Assembly: GCA_947062675.1 (NCBI GenBank)
Contig: CAMSQM010000018.1
Span: 1 to 55,657 of the forward strand
Source: an uncultured Roseburia sp.
Lineage (GTDB): Bacteria > Bacillota > Clostridia > Lachnospirales > Lachnospiraceae
Reading direction: 5' to 3'
Length of the DNA: 55,657 nucleotides
Numbering within the stretch: position 1 is the first letter of the stretch; each line of letters opens with the position of its first letter. Both the position numbers and the translations under genes were made by a program. The notes beneath the pieces are model-generated. The model searched no databases. It saw only the letters and a list, made by a program, of their open reading frames with translations, and had not been told where the DNA came from. Positions 8,696-18,287 of the stretch are shown here, in pieces.

Positions 8696-8810
8696 TTGGC
8701 GGCAGCATGCCGGGATGCATATCTGAAAATACAAGTTTCATTGTATGTGTATTCACTTTTCAAGGTCCGGTGTGATTACTATACTATTATATGTCAGAAA
8801 TGTCCAGCCG

Positions 8811-11222
8811 TTATTCTTTCCCCGCAGCGGCATCCCCGTCCCGCTGCCTCCAGAACGCCTCCAGACAGCCCGACAGCGTAGCCACGCTGCACACTTCCCG
8901 CTTCTCCCACTCCCTTGGAAACAGCCTCCTGTAGTCTCCCTGCAGAAACCTCTCGTCCAGCAGTATAATCACCCCCGCATCCTCCGCGGTCCTGATTACG
9001 CGCCCTGCGGCCTGGAGTACCTTATTCATCCCGGGATACCGGTAGGCAAAGTCAAATCCTTCCCCGCAACGCCTGTCATAATATTCCATGAGAATCTCCC
9101 GCTCACTGCTGATCTGCGGCAGGCCGGTGCCGACGATCAGGGCTCCGATCAGCTGCTCCTTTTTCAGGTCAATCCCTTCCCCGAAGATACCGCCCAGAAC
9201 ACAGAACGCCACGAGGGATGTTCCCCTCGCCGCAGACGGCTCCGCGGAAAAGGCCTGCAGAAAATGTTCCCGCTCCTCCTCGCTCATACCGGGCTTTTGC
9301 ACAAGCGTCTCCGGCATTTCGCCCCGGCCATTCTCCAGAAACACGCAGTGCACCTGCTCCATCATCTGATAAGAGGGAAAAAATATCATATAGTTTCCTT
9401 TTCTGGACTGCGCCGTCCGGAGAATATATTCCGCCATCCGCCCGTATTCTGCCCGGTTCCTTCTCGTATAACGGCTGCTGACATCCCGCGCGAGCAGAAG
9501 CAGACGCTGCTCCGCGGAAAAGGCCGTCTGCGCGTACACGGCGTAATTATCCGTACGCGTCGAGAGCAGCGTCTTATAGTAGTGAACCGGCAGCAGCGTG
9601 GCGGAGAAAAAAATGGCGGCTCTCCCCTTGTCGGTCCGCTCCTGCAGATTCGCGGAAGGATCGACGCAGTAGAGGCGCAGGCGGAACCGCCCGTCCTCCC
9701 CGTGTTCCGTATAAATCACATAGCGCTCGTCCACAAGCTCATAAATATTCCGGAAATTGCGGAGTCTGAAATAAAAATCAGTGACCGCGCGGCGCTCCGG
9801 GAATTCCGGCGTATTCTCCAGAAATTCCTCCAGCTCCTCCGCCAGATTCCCAAGCGCATACGCCAGATTCCCGATATCCGGATAAACTTCATATTTCTCA
9901 CATTCACGCTTGTATCCGAGCAGAATCCGGTTACACTTATCAATGCAGGAGACAGACTTCAGACTGTAATCCTTAATCATTTTTTTCAGTGCCGGAAAGT
10001 CCTCCTTACAGATACTTTCACTGTACATCTCTCTCCCCCGGTCAACCAGATTGTGCGCCTCATCGACGAGAAAAAGATAGTCGCCCCGCGATCCCTCCGC
10101 AAAAAATCGTTTCAGATACACATTCGGGTCAAATACGTAATTATAGTCGCAGATCACCACATCCGCCCAGGACGCCGTGTCCAGACACAGCTCAAAAGGG
10201 CACACCCGGTATTCCACGGATTGTCCTGCAAATACTTCCCTCGTCAGAACATCCTCTTTCTGCAGCAGATCATACACCGCGTCATTCACCCGCTCGAAAT
10301 GTCCCCCGGCACGGGGACAGTGCACCGGATTACAGTCCATCACATCACAGCAGCAGAGCTTTTCCTTTGCCGTAATCTGCACAATTTTTGCCCGGTATCC
10401 CTGTTTTTTCAGCAGCTGAAAGGTCTCGAGCGCGACAGCGGACGTGATCGTCTTTGCCGTCAGATAAAATATCTTATCCCCAAGCCCCTCCCCCACAGCC
10501 TTCACTGCCGGAAAGATCACAGACAGCGTCTTCCCCGCTCCGGTAGGCGCCTGGATAAACAGTGTTTTCTTCCGGCTGATCGTGCGGTAAACCCCCGCCG
10601 CGAGGTCCTTTTGTCCTTTCCGGTACTCAAACGGGAACTCCAGCTTCTGAATAGACGCCCGGTGCAGTTTTCTCCACCCTGACTGGAACAACGCCCACCT
10701 GCGGTACTCCCCTGTGAGCGCCTCGAACCATGCCGCAAGGTCCGGAAACAGAAAGCTTTCCCTGAAGTAACGCAGTTCCTCCGTGTCCAGATTACAGTAC
10801 GTCAGCTGCACATCAATGCGCTCCAGCCCGTGCTGAAGCGCATAAATGTAGGCATAGCACATCGCCTGCGCTCTGTGCACTCCGGCCGGAGCCTCCATCG
10901 CCGCGACATTCCGGTAAACGCCCTTTATCTCGTCGACCGTCACGCTCCCGTCCGCCGCCGTGAGTATACCGTCCGCCCGCCCCTCCACGGCCAGACGGTA
11001 TGTCTCCTCCTCAATCACAATCCCAAGCGGCACTTCCGCCTGATAATGCGGCCCCATGCGCTTCTGGATCTTCCGGTGAATTCTGCTCCCCTCCTGCATT
11101 GCGGCGGAAGATAAAAGTCTGCCGTAGCGGTTGTCAATATCCCCCTCTTTCAAAAGAAACTCCACCAGATTGCGGACGGATATTTTCAGGAGCTCTTTTT
11201 CCCCTGTCTGTGTCTGACTCAT
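8811..11222 (-). CDS. PD-(D/E)XK nuclease fused to XPD/Rad3-type ATP-dependent DNA helicase
   Basis: About 803 residues. The N-terminal 180 residues look like a Cas4/RecB-type nuclease: GRADGILTA (about 81) and VDEIKGVY (about 96) give the D...ExK pattern. A superfamily 2 helicase follows, with QAPTGAGKT (Walker A), a cysteine set CCCDVMDCNPVHC expected to hold a 4Fe-4S cluster, VDEAHNLVDR (DEAH box), FFSATLLP, and the late motifs GIFGEGIDL and QAAGRVIRT. This matches bacterial DinG/YoaA/XPD-like helicases with an attached nuclease, used in repair of structured or damaged DNA. The start at 11222 is preceded by GGGGTGAG; an ATG at 11312 would overlap the kinase gene. It follows the NahK-like gene by 32 bp. 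Confidence 0.88.
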   Translation of the reverse strand: MSQTQTGEKELLKISVRNLVEFLLKEGDIDNRYGRLLSSAAMQEGSRIHRKIQKRMGPHYQAEVPLGIVIEEETYRLAVEGRADGILTAADGSVTVDEIKGVYRNVAAMEAPAGVHRAQAMCYAYIYALQHGLERIDVQLTYCNLDTEELRYFRESFLFPDLAAWFEALTGEYRRWALFQSGWRKLHRASIQKLEFPFEYRKGQKDLAAGVYRTISRKKTLFIQAPTGAGKTLSVIFPAVKAVGEGLGDKIFYLTAKTITSAVALETFQLLKKQGYRAKIVQITAKEKLCCCDVMDCNPVHCPRAGGHFERVNDAVYDLLQKEDVLTREVFAGQSVEYRVCPFELCLDTASWADVVICDYNYVFDPNVYLKRFFAEGSRGDYLFLVDEAHNLVDRGREMYSESICKEDFPALKKMIKDYSLKSVSCIDKCNRILLGYKRECEKYEVYPDIGNLAYALGNLAEELEEFLENTPEFPERRAVTDFYFRLRNFRNIYELVDERYVIYTEHGEDGRFRLRLYCVDPSANLQERTDKGRAAIFFSATLLPVHYYKTLLSTRTDNYAVYAQTAFSAEQRLLLLARDVSSRYTRRNRAEYGRMAEYILRTAQSRKGNYMIFFPSYQMMEQVHCVFLENGRGEMPETLVQKPGMSEEEREHFLQAFSAEPSAARGTSLVAFCVLGGIFGEGIDLKKEQLIGALIVGTGLPQISSEREILMEYYDRRCGEGFDFAYRYPGMNKVLQAAGRVIRTAEDAGVIILLDERFLQGDYRRLFPREWEKREVCSVATLSGCLEAFWRQRDGDAAAGKE

Positions 11223-11254
11223 ATGCTCACCCCGTCCTGCCTGTCCCGTTCCCT

Positions 11255-12385
11255 TCAGTCTCTTCCCGCCCGGGCCGCCTCTTCCCCGACGATTTTCTTC
11301 ATCTGCTCCCATTTCTGCTCCATTTCCGCCACCAGTGCAAACTGCGTGCGGCAGCGGTCCAGGTTGTGTCCCTTCCGGTGTATTTTAAAATAGACGTCTC
11401 CCTCCAGATAATCCGTCAGGAAACGCATTCCGCACTCCAGCGTCATAAGTCTCGCCCCCGACGGAAGCATCGCAGTCTCCATCTCCGTAAGTGTTCCCCG
11501 GCATCCGCGCACATAGCCGCGCACATAGAAGGCAAAAAGCTCTGTGTTCAGATGCACAAGGCTCACATCTTCCTCATCTTCCAGCGCAGTGCTGGCCCCA
11601 AACCGGATGGCGTCCCCGAAATCATACAGGGAAGTGCCTGGCATCACGGTGTCCAGATCGATAATGCACACCCCTCTCCCCGTCGCCGGGTCCAGGAGAA
11701 TGTTATTGAGCTTTGTGTCATTGTGCGTCACACGCAGCGGAATCCGCCCGTCCGCCAGAAGGCCGAGCAGTTCCCCCATCCCGTCTGCGCGTTTCTTTAC
11801 AAAATCCACTTCCGCGGACACTGCGGCTGCCCGCCCAAGGGGATCCTCACGCAGCACCGCAAGAAACCGCTCATACCGCTTTACGGTATTATGAAAATCA
11901 GGAATCACCTCGTGAAGCGTCTCCGCGGGATAATCCGAGAGCAGGTACTGGAAATTGCCGAACGCCTCCGCAGCCGCACAGAAATCTTCCGGTTTTTCGA
12001 TCTGTTCCAGACTCTCCGTACCGTCAATATATTCATATACACGGTAGCATCCTCCGTCCGGAGCACGGTAAAAACTCCCGCCCGCCGTGGTTTCCACCAC
12101 ACTCAGCGTCTCCCGCCTCACATCTCCCCCGGCTGCGCTGATCTTCTTTTTCAGATGACGCGTCACCCCCGTAATATTGTCCATCAGCGCTTTCGGATCT
12201 CTGAAAATGGAAGTATTAATCCGCTGAAGAATATACTTTATGTTCTCTTCACCCTCCCGCATCTCCACAAGGCAGGTGTCATTGATATGCCCGTTTCCGT
12301 ACGGGACAATACGCCCGATCTCCCCCCGCAGCAGAAATTCTTTCACAACCGGTCTCATCTCATCTGTTCTGTCAGTTCCACTCAT
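11255..12385 (-). CDS. N-acetylhexosamine 1-kinase-like aminoglycoside-phosphotransferase-fold kinase
   Basis: 376 residues, close to Bifidobacterium NahK (LnpB) in length and in several distinctive stretches I recognise: GHINDTCLV, YILQRINTSIF, PLRVTHNDTKLNNIL (kinase catalytic loop with Asp), CIIDLDTVMPG (Mg-binding Asp), FGDAIRFGASTALEDE and LMTLECGMRFLTDYLEGD. NahK phosphorylates GlcNAc and GalNAc at C1 in the lacto-N-biose/galacto-N-biose route. No lacto-N-biose phosphorylase or uridylyltransferase gene is in this window, so it may work with partners elsewhere or on another N-acetyl sugar. AAGGGAG lies upstream of the ATG. The next gene is the helicase, with 32 bp between. Confidence 0.82.
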   Translation of the reverse strand: MSGTDRTDEMRPVVKEFLLRGEIGRIVPYGNGHINDTCLVEMREGEENIKYILQRINTSIFRDPKALMDNITGVTRHLKKKISAAGGDVRRETLSVVETTAGGSFYRAPDGGCYRVYEYIDGTESLEQIEKPEDFCAAAEAFGNFQYLLSDYPAETLHEVIPDFHNTVKRYERFLAVLREDPLGRAAAVSAEVDFVKKRADGMGELLGLLADGRIPLRVTHNDTKLNNILLDPATGRGVCIIDLDTVMPGTSLYDFGDAIRFGASTALEDEEDVSLVHLNTELFAFYVRGYVRGCRGTLTEMETAMLPSGARLMTLECGMRFLTDYLEGDVYFKIHRKGHNLDRCRTQFALVAEMEQKWEQMKKIVGEEAARAGRD

Positions 12386-12495
12386 CTCACTTTGTTCTCC
12401 CTTCTGTTGATCTCATATTATTCACAATCACTTTATATAAAACAAAATCCCGCGGAGTGTTTCTGTACCGCAGGACACAGTTCCCTGTTGAACCG

Positions 12496-12539
12496 AAAAA
12501 ATACCGGACAAAACACTTTTTCCTGTTCTGCCCGGTATT
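12496..12539 (-). terminator. Rho-independent terminator after the histidine phosphatase gene
   Basis: On the minus strand AATACCGG (12539-12532) pairs with CCGGTATT (12507-12500), with an inner CAGAACA/TGTTTTG stem, and is followed by a T-run. It lies 7 bp past the stop at 12546 and isolates the chemoreceptor-phosphatase unit from the NahK-like gene. Confidence 0.8.
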
Positions 12540-12545
12540 GCTGTG

Positions 12546-13277
12546 TCAGTCATGGCGCTCTCCGGCACAATCGTATGTCTCACAGAAGCGCGCCGCAAAC
12601 GCCGGCTCCTCCCCCGCGGCATACAGATGCGAGACATCCCCGAAACTGCAGACCCTGAACACCGCCGTCCCCTGCCTGCGCTCCTCGGTATACACCGTCG
12701 TCACAGAGGACGGCGCCGCGCAGGCGTGATGCCAGAGAATCATGGGCGAGAGATTCATCAGATGGCTCAACAGCACGCATTCCACACCGAAATGGCAGAA
12801 AAATACAAGCGTGTCGCGGTTCGCCCTCTCTGCCCGGTACAGATTCCCCTCCCGCACATAACCGTGCCCTGCGAGAAGAGCGTCAAAACTGCCCGTCACC
12901 CGGTCATACTCCTGGCGCACCTCTCCGCCCAGCATCACCTCATGATCCGCCCAGCGGTCACAGCACAGAAAATCCGGTTCCGCCAGCCAGTCCTGCGGCA
13001 GCCAGTCCCAGGCAACTGTCCTGCGGCCTTCCCCGTCCGGCCTGAGGATGGAGGGGGCAAATTCCCTCAGCCAGGAACACTCCGTCGCCGTGCGCCCCGT
13101 CTCCTTCAGCGTCAGGGACGCCGTATCCTTTGCCCTCCCGAGCGGGGATACATAAATGTGCGTGATATCTGTTTTTAACAGACGCTCTGATAAAAGAGCA
13201 GCCTCCCGCCAGCCCTTCTCTGTCAGGGAATCCTTCTCATAATCCGGATCCCCGTGTCTTACCATCAGCAGCCGCAT
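12546..13277 (-). CDS. Histidine phosphatase (phosphoglycerate mutase-like) family protein
   Basis: 243 residues beginning MRLLMVRHGDPDYEKDSLTEKG: the RHG motif at residues 7-9 carries the catalytic histidine that is phosphorylated. A second conserved histidine is in FFCHFGVECVLL near residue 165, and the acid/base residue should lie near the middle (DWLPQDWLAEPD region). The family removes phosphate from small metabolites, nucleotides or proteins; the substrate cannot be read from sequence. It begins 24 bp after the chemoreceptor stop, so the two are probably co-transcribed, and a terminator follows at once. Confidence 0.85.
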   Translation of the reverse strand: MRLLMVRHGDPDYEKDSLTEKGWREAALLSERLLKTDITHIYVSPLGRAKDTASLTLKETGRTATECSWLREFAPSILRPDGEGRRTVAWDWLPQDWLAEPDFLCCDRWADHEVMLGGEVRQEYDRVTGSFDALLAGHGYVREGNLYRAERANRDTLVFFCHFGVECVLLSHLMNLSPMILWHHACAAPSSVTTVYTEERRQGTAVFRVCSFGDVSHLYAAGEEPAFAARFCETYDCAGERHD

Positions 13278-13301
13278 AGTCTGTTTGTCTCCCTCCGTCA
13301 G

Positions 13302-15305
13302 TTATTCAAACCGGAATCGTCCGATCAGCGCCTTCAGCTGTGTCGCCTGTGCGGAAAGCTCTTCGCTGGACGCCGCGCTCTCCTGCGCCGTCGCGGAATT
13401 GGTCTCCACAACGACGGCAATCTGGCTTACGCCCTCCGAAATCTGCTGCGCGGCAATCGCCTGACGGTCGGATGCCTCCGCAATTCCGTCAACCGCCTCC
13501 CGCACCATATGCGCTTTTTCCACAACCTGTTCCAGCGACTCCGCCGTGACCTTCGTCAGGCTGGTGCCGTCCTCCACCGCACGGATCGCATTCTGGATCA
13601 GCTGCGCCGTACTTCTCGCCGAGTCGGCCGTCTGTTCCGCAAGACTTCTCACCTCATCCGCAACCACCGCGAATCCTTTTCCCGCATCCCCGGCTCTCGC
13701 AGCCTCAATCGCCGCGTTCAGGGACAGCAGATTCGTCTGGGATGCGATCTCCTCGATCGCTTTCATAATATTGGCGATCTCGTTGGAAGCGTCCGTGATC
13801 CTGCCCATCGCCGCCGTCATCTCCTGCATATGCACATTGCTCTGCCGGATGCTGTCATCCATCTCGCCCACAATATCTTTCACCGCGTTCGCCTGCTTTG
13901 CATTCTGTGCGATCTTGCCGGAAATATCCTCAACCGTCGCCGTCAGCTCCTCAACCGAACTTGCCTGGTCGCTCGCGCCCTCCGCCAGGGACTGGGACGC
14001 CCCCGCCATATCGTCGGATCCCTTGGAGACCTGCACCGCATTTCCGTCAATCTCCCGCATCGTCTCATTGAGCGCCGAAACAATGCCGCGGAAGGATACG
14101 CCGATCTGTGAAAAATTCCCGATATAATCTTTGGAGACATCCACGGTAAAATTGCCGTCCGAGAGCTCCGCAAGATTCTCACTGATATCCCGTATAATAT
14201 CATTCAACGTCGTGATCGTCGAGCGCAGGGAATTCATCAGCATCTCCGTCTCGTCATTTGTATGTATCACAGGCGTCTCCGCGGCAAGATCGCCCTGCTC
14301 CAGCAGCTCCAGCCTGTCCACGCACTGTTCAATCGGCTGTGCAATCCTTCTGCCCAGCAGCCTGCTGATGCGCAGACCGATCACCGTGAAAATAATCATC
14401 ATCGCAATCGTGGCCGCCAGGGAAACATAGAACATCGGAAGAAACTCATTCCGGACAGCAACGACCGCGATCGACCACCCCGGCGTGTCAGGCACCGGGG
14501 AAAACGTCACGATTTTTGCCTTCCCCCCGTAAGTGTAAGTCCCGAATCCGTCCTCCCCCGTGATCATCCGCTCGACGATCTTTCCGGCTTTTCGCAGGGC
14601 GCGGTTCGTCTTTCCCTCCTCGATCAGATTCTCCACACCGACCAGCGCGGAGTCAATATCCGCGATCGTCGTGCCGCCATGATCCACCATAAATGCCGTG
14701 CCGGCGTCCCCCACCTTAATCGAGCGGATCCTGTCGTTGAGGCTCTCTCCGTCCGGAACCAGAACAATCGCGCCGATCGCTTTCGACTGCGGCACCCCGT
14801 TTTCCCACAGGGGCGCCGATACCTCATAATAGACCTGCTGCTTTTCCTGATCATAGTACGGCGTGGAAACATATGTATTTCCCTTCATGGCCTCCGCAAA
14901 GGAAGGATGCTGTGAGTAATCCTCACCGTTAAATATATTGATCCCGTTCGAATCCAGGATAAATCCGTCGTTCATCCCGTGATTCTCCACTTTTCCGTCA
15001 ATCAGCTCTTTTTTCTCCTCAGCAGACCGCTCCGGATCCGCAAGCCTGGTGAGACTGCCCGTCTCATAGGCGAGCATGGTATATTCATCCAGCGACTCCG
15101 CGATCATATCGGCCGCTACGCCTGACACCTGGTCCATCACGTGCTCCACCGAAGCTACCGTCGCGATATAGCAGCATAAAATCCCCACCGCCCCAAGAAT
15201 CAGATTAAACAGTACCACCATGCGCGAGACATTATATGAAATCTTTCGTTCGATCCCGAATTTATTCCCTTTCTTCTCTCTTTTTCCTGCATTTCCCTTT
15301 GACAT
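13302..15305 (-). CDS. Methyl-accepting chemotaxis protein with extracellular Cache domain
   Basis: About 667 residues. After a basic N-terminus ([15 protein letters not shown]) there is a first membrane segment ([20 protein letters not shown]), a periplasmic dCache-type ligand-binding region with [18 protein letters not shown] and [19 protein letters not shown], a second membrane segment ([20 protein letters not shown]), a HAMP domain and a long coiled-coil signalling domain. The hairpin tip is the canonical [20 protein letters not shown], followed by [16 protein letters not shown]. It senses an unknown ligand and signals to CheA. I used the ATG at 15305 because AAAGGTGG sits 7-8 nt upstream; 15311 and 15371 are alternatives. 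A promoter candidate lies at 15422-15451. Confidence 0.93.
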   Translation of the reverse strand: MSKGNAGKREKKGNKFGIERKISYNVSRMVVLFNLILGAVGILCCYIATVASVEHVMDQVSGVAADMIAESLDEYTMLAYETGSLTRLADPERSAEEKKELIDGKVENHGMNDGFILDSNGINIFNGEDYSQHPSFAEAMKGNTYVSTPYYDQEKQQVYYEVSAPLWENGVPQSKAIGAIVLVPDGESLNDRIRSIKVGDAGTAFMVDHGGTTIADIDSALVGVENLIEEGKTNRALRKAGKIVERMITGEDGFGTYTYGGKAKIVTFSPVPDTPGWSIAVVAVRNEFLPMFYVSLAATIAMMIIFTVIGLRISRLLGRRIAQPIEQCVDRLELLEQGDLAAETPVIHTNDETEMLMNSLRSTITTLNDIIRDISENLAELSDGNFTVDVSKDYIGNFSQIGVSFRGIVSALNETMREIDGNAVQVSKGSDDMAGASQSLAEGASDQASSVEELTATVEDISGKIAQNAKQANAVKDIVGEMDDSIRQSNVHMQEMTAAMGRITDASNEIANIMKAIEEIASQTNLLSLNAAIEAARAGDAGKGFAVVADEVRSLAEQTADSARSTAQLIQNAIRAVEDGTSLTKVTAESLEQVVEKAHMVREAVDGIAEASDRQAIAAQQISEGVSQIAVVVETNSATAQESAASSEELSAQATQLKALIGRFRFE

Positions 15306-15421
15306 AGCCATCCACCTTTCACCACTCTCTTGTACTTCTCTTTTCTCACTCCGCTCCGGATCTTCTTCCATGGAGCGTCACAGCATTCTCTTTTCCCCTC
15401 TTTCCCGTCAGAATCTTATTT

Positions 15422-15451
15422 ATTTTACCACACATTCCCCCCTCTTTTCAA
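15422..15451 (-). promoter_or_regulatory. Putative sigma-A promoter for the chemoreceptor gene
   Basis: Minus-strand TTGAAA (15451-15446), 18 bp, then TAAAAT (15427-15422). It lies about 117 bp upstream of the chosen start. Spacing is one over the optimum, so this is a moderate call. Confidence 0.45.
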
Positions 15452-15505
15452 TGTTTCATTGTAGATTTTCACAATCCGCTCCGCTGCATATCCGCTCCTT
15501 TCTCC

Positions 15506-15534
15506 TTGCATTTCCCCGGATTCTTCCATATAAT
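15506..15534 (+). promoter_or_regulatory. Sigma-A promoter for the ParB/BMP fusion gene
   Basis: TTGCAT (15506-15511), 17 bp, TATAAT (15529-15534). Expected transcription start is near 15541, which leaves an untranslated leader of about 80 nt before the ATG at 15622. Confidence 0.65.
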
Positions 15535-15621
15535 TAGGGAGGAACATTTTCTAACAGACGCAGGAGACGCCGTGGAATATGGATCGCGGCTGTTCCCTGA
15601 CAGTTTCATAAGAGGGATATT

Positions 15622-17532
15622 ATGGGAAGAGAAGACTACAGCAAAGCATTGAAGGCCGGCAGGCGTGATTACCAGACGAGGATGTTCCGCGGGGAAAAGC
15701 CGACCCTGCAGGTTCTCGACGACATTCTGCCGGAAAAAGGTTCCTATTCCGAGGTACCGCTGGGACTGGTGCAGATTCCGATTGAGCAGATCGTGGGGAC
15801 CAGAACCGCGGGAAGAAGCAATTCCTTTGCCGGAAATTTTATGCCGATCTTAAAAGAAGATACGGAATTCGCCAGCAAATGGGCGAATCTGAGCAGCATC
15901 CACGTGGATGAGGGCATCCGTGATCCCATCAAAGCCTATGAATATATGAACAAATTCTATGTGGAGGAGGGCAACAAGCGGGTCAGCGTTATGAAATATT
16001 TCGGTGTTGTCTCCATCCCCGGAAATGTCACCCGCATTGTTCCGAAACGGACCGGTGAAAAAGAAAACAACATATACTATGAATTTCTGGACTTTTACCA
16101 GACCGCACCGATCAACTACATCTGGTTCTCTCAGGAGGGCAGTTTTGCAAAACTGCAGGAGACCGTCGGAAAAGCCGCGGGCGAAATGTGGACGGACGAG
16201 GATCTGCTCGAATTCAGTTCCATTTATACCAGGTTTCATGCAGAATTTGCGGCAAACGGCGGCGGAAAACTGCGCATCACTCCCGGCGATGCATTCCTGG
16301 CATTCATCACACTTTACGGCTACGATACCATCACGGAAAAAACGACGGATGAACTCAGAACCCTGATCGTAAAAAGCTGGGAAGAATTTGTTCTGCTCCA
16401 GGAGGATCAGGAAATCGAGCTGAAAATGAAGCCGAACCAGGAAAAGAAAGGGCTGCTCCGCATTCTTCTGCAGTCAGGTTCCCCGAAGCTGAAGACCGCG
16501 TTTATCTACGAAAAAACCCCCGGGACTTCCGCGTGGACCTACGGACACGAGCTGGGCCGGCTCTATCTGGAACAGACGTTTCCGGATGAGCTGAACTCGG
16601 TGTGCTATGAAAATGCCACACAGGACAATGCCGAGGAGCTGATTGAGGACGCCATAAAACTGGGCTGCAATCTGATCTTCACCACAACCCCGGCCTTTGT
16701 GCAGGCGAGCGTAAAAGCCGCGATTTCCCACCCGGAAGTCCGCATTTTAAACTGCTCGCTCAACACCTCCCACCGCTACATCCGCACCTACTACTCGAGG
16801 ATGCACGAGGCAAAGTTCCTGATGGGCGCCATCGCCGCCGCCATGGCGGAAAATGACCGGCTGGCCTACGTGGCGGACTACCCGATCTTCGGCTCCATCG
16901 CCAATATCAACGCCTTTGCCCTCGGCGCAAAAATGATCAATCCGCGGGCTCAGGTCTTCCTGGAATGGTCGTCCATGAAAGATCAGGATATCGTGGAAAA
17001 AATAAAAGACATCCATCCCGCCTGCATTTCCGGAAAAGACATGATCATCCCGGATGAGGGCACACGCTTTTTCGGGCTCTACCACTTAAATGACGGGCAT
17101 CCGAGAAATCTTGCCATGCCCTTATGCCACTGGGGAAGATTCTATGAGCAGCTGATCCGCACGATTATGAACGGCAAATGGAAGAACGACGACAACCCTT
17201 CCTCCACCAAAGCCATCAACTACTGGTGGGGCATGTCGTCGGGCGTCATTGACGTCGTCTGTTCCCAGCACCTTCCGGTCGGGACAAAACGGCTGACAGA
17301 GCTGCTGAAAGCCGCCATCAGCTCCGAGCTTTTTAACCCGTTCTCCGGCATTCTGTATTCCCAGACCGGAGTCGTCACGGACGATCCCGGAAAAGTTCTC
17401 TCGCCGGAGGAAATCATGACCATCGACTGGCTGGCTGAAAATATTATCGGCTCCATCCCGAAAAAAGAGGAGCTGAAAGAACACGCGGCTCCCGTCATTA
17501 ATCAGCAGGGCGTCAAAAAAAAGGAAGGATAA
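15622..17532 (+). CDS. Cytosolic fusion of a ParB-like domain and a BMP-family ligand-binding domain
   Basis: 636 residues with no signal peptide or lipobox. Residues about 45-145 look ParB/sulfiredoxin-like: HVDEGIRDPIKAYEYMNKFY then VEEGNKRVSVMKYFG, the pattern of the ParB/Srx nucleotide-binding loop. A helical linker follows. Residues about 290-580 resemble the BMP/PnrA substrate-binding fold that binds purine nucleosides in lipoprotein transporters (KLKTAFIYEKTPGTSAWTYGHE, IFTTTPAFVQASVKAA, ADYPIFGSIANINAFALGA). BMP proteins are normally exported lipoproteins; here the domain must work inside the cell, so it is more likely a sensor than a transporter part. GAGGG lies 9 nt upstream of the ATG. 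A metallophosphoesterase follows by 7 bp, implying a joint function. Confidence 0.75.
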   Translation: MGREDYSKALKAGRRDYQTRMFRGEKPTLQVLDDILPEKGSYSEVPLGLVQIPIEQIVGTRTAGRSNSFAGNFMPILKEDTEFASKWANLSSIHVDEGIRDPIKAYEYMNKFYVEEGNKRVSVMKYFGVVSIPGNVTRIVPKRTGEKENNIYYEFLDFYQTAPINYIWFSQEGSFAKLQETVGKAAGEMWTDEDLLEFSSIYTRFHAEFAANGGGKLRITPGDAFLAFITLYGYDTITEKTTDELRTLIVKSWEEFVLLQEDQEIELKMKPNQEKKGLLRILLQSGSPKLKTAFIYEKTPGTSAWTYGHELGRLYLEQTFPDELNSVCYENATQDNAEELIEDAIKLGCNLIFTTTPAFVQASVKAAISHPEVRILNCSLNTSHRYIRTYYSRMHEAKFLMGAIAAAMAENDRLAYVADYPIFGSIANINAFALGAKMINPRAQVFLEWSSMKDQDIVEKIKDIHPACISGKDMIIPDEGTRFFGLYHLNDGHPRNLAMPLCHWGRFYEQLIRTIMNGKWKNDDNPSSTKAINYWWGMSSGVIDVVCSQHLPVGTKRLTELLKAAISSELFNPFSGILYSQTGVVTDDPGKVLSPEEIMTIDWLAENIIGSIPKKEELKEHAAPVINQQGVKKKEG

Positions 17533-17539
17533 AAGGTTT

Positions 17540-18160
17540 ATGAGGATACTGGCGATTGCGGATGAGGAATCCAGAACCCTGTGGGATTATTTTGAAAAAA
17601 GCAAACTTGAGGGAATTGACCTGATTATCTCCTGCGGAGATCTGGACCCCCGCTACCTTTCCTTTCTGGCAACATTTACCACCGTGCCGGTACTCTACAT
17701 TCACGGCAATCACGATGATAAATATGAAAAAATGCCCCCGGACGGATGTATCTGCATCGAGGACCGCATTTATGTCCACGAGGGCGTCCGGATCCTGGGC
17801 CTGGGCGGCTCAATGCGCTATAAGCCCGGACCGCACCAGTATACTGAACGGCAGATGAAAATGCGTATCGCAAAACAGCGGTTCTCTCTCCTGAGGAACC
17901 GCGGTTTTGACATTCTTGTGACCCACGCTCCCGCCTATCAGCTGAACGACGGGCGCGATCTCCCGCACCAGGGCTTCCGGGTCTTCCGGACGCTTCTTGA
18001 AAAATACCGCCCGAAGTTCTTTCTCCACGGACATGTGCACATGTCCTACGGGCGGGAACATAAGCGCTATGATAAATATATGAACACGCACGTCATCAAT
18101 GCGTTTGAGAAATGTATCTTCGACTTTGAGGACGAGTCTCCCGGAGATCATCTTTCCTGA
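17540..18160 (+). CDS. Metallophosphoesterase
   Basis: 206 residues of the calcineurin-like phosphoesterase fold. Metal-ligand motifs are visible in order: an N-terminal MRILAIADEES in place of the usual D-x-H motif, SCGDLDPRY (GD), HGNHDD (GNHD), THAPAYQL and HGHVHMSY (GHxH). The first motif has AIADEES where family members normally have D-x-H, so one metal ligand may be absent or supplied differently. AAGGAAGGA of the Shine-Dalgarno site overlaps the end of the ParB/BMP gene, 7 bp upstream, so the pair is translationally coupled. Likely substrates are phosphodiesters or phosphomonoesters; a nucleotide is suggested only by the neighbouring BMP domain. Confidence 0.85.
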   Translation: MRILAIADEESRTLWDYFEKSKLEGIDLIISCGDLDPRYLSFLATFTTVPVLYIHGNHDDKYEKMPPDGCICIEDRIYVHEGVRILGLGGSMRYKPGPHQYTERQMKMRIAKQRFSLLRNRGFDILVTHAPAYQLNDGRDLPHQGFRVFRTLLEKYRPKFFLHGHVHMSYGREHKRYDKYMNTHVINAFEKCIFDFEDESPGDHLS

Positions 18161-18283
18161 GCTTTTGCGGCAGACTTCCACGGCACGGGCCTCTCCTGCG
18201 AAAATCGGGCAGGGAAGATTTTATCCCTGACCGCCGCGCGGGCTGGGCGACGCTTTTGCGGCAGACTTCCACTGCACGGACCT
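18161..18283. repeat. Pair of 32-bp direct repeats between mpe and nagB
   Basis: Two copies, 18161-18192 and 18252-18283, offset by 91 bp. The first 21 bases are identical and the last 11 have two changes (CGGCACGGGCCT versus CTGCACGGACCT at the ends). They fill the space between two convergent genes. No open reading frame spans them. They may be a short dispersed intergenic element. Confidence 0.8.
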
Positions 18284-18287
18284 GCGC

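Noticed and set aside
8745..12658. Long plus-strand open frames (645 and 552 codons) opposite the helicase and kinase genes
   Set aside because: They mirror minus-strand genes with clear protein families, are rich in His, Arg and Pro as GC-rich shadows are, and have no recognisable domain or ribosome site.
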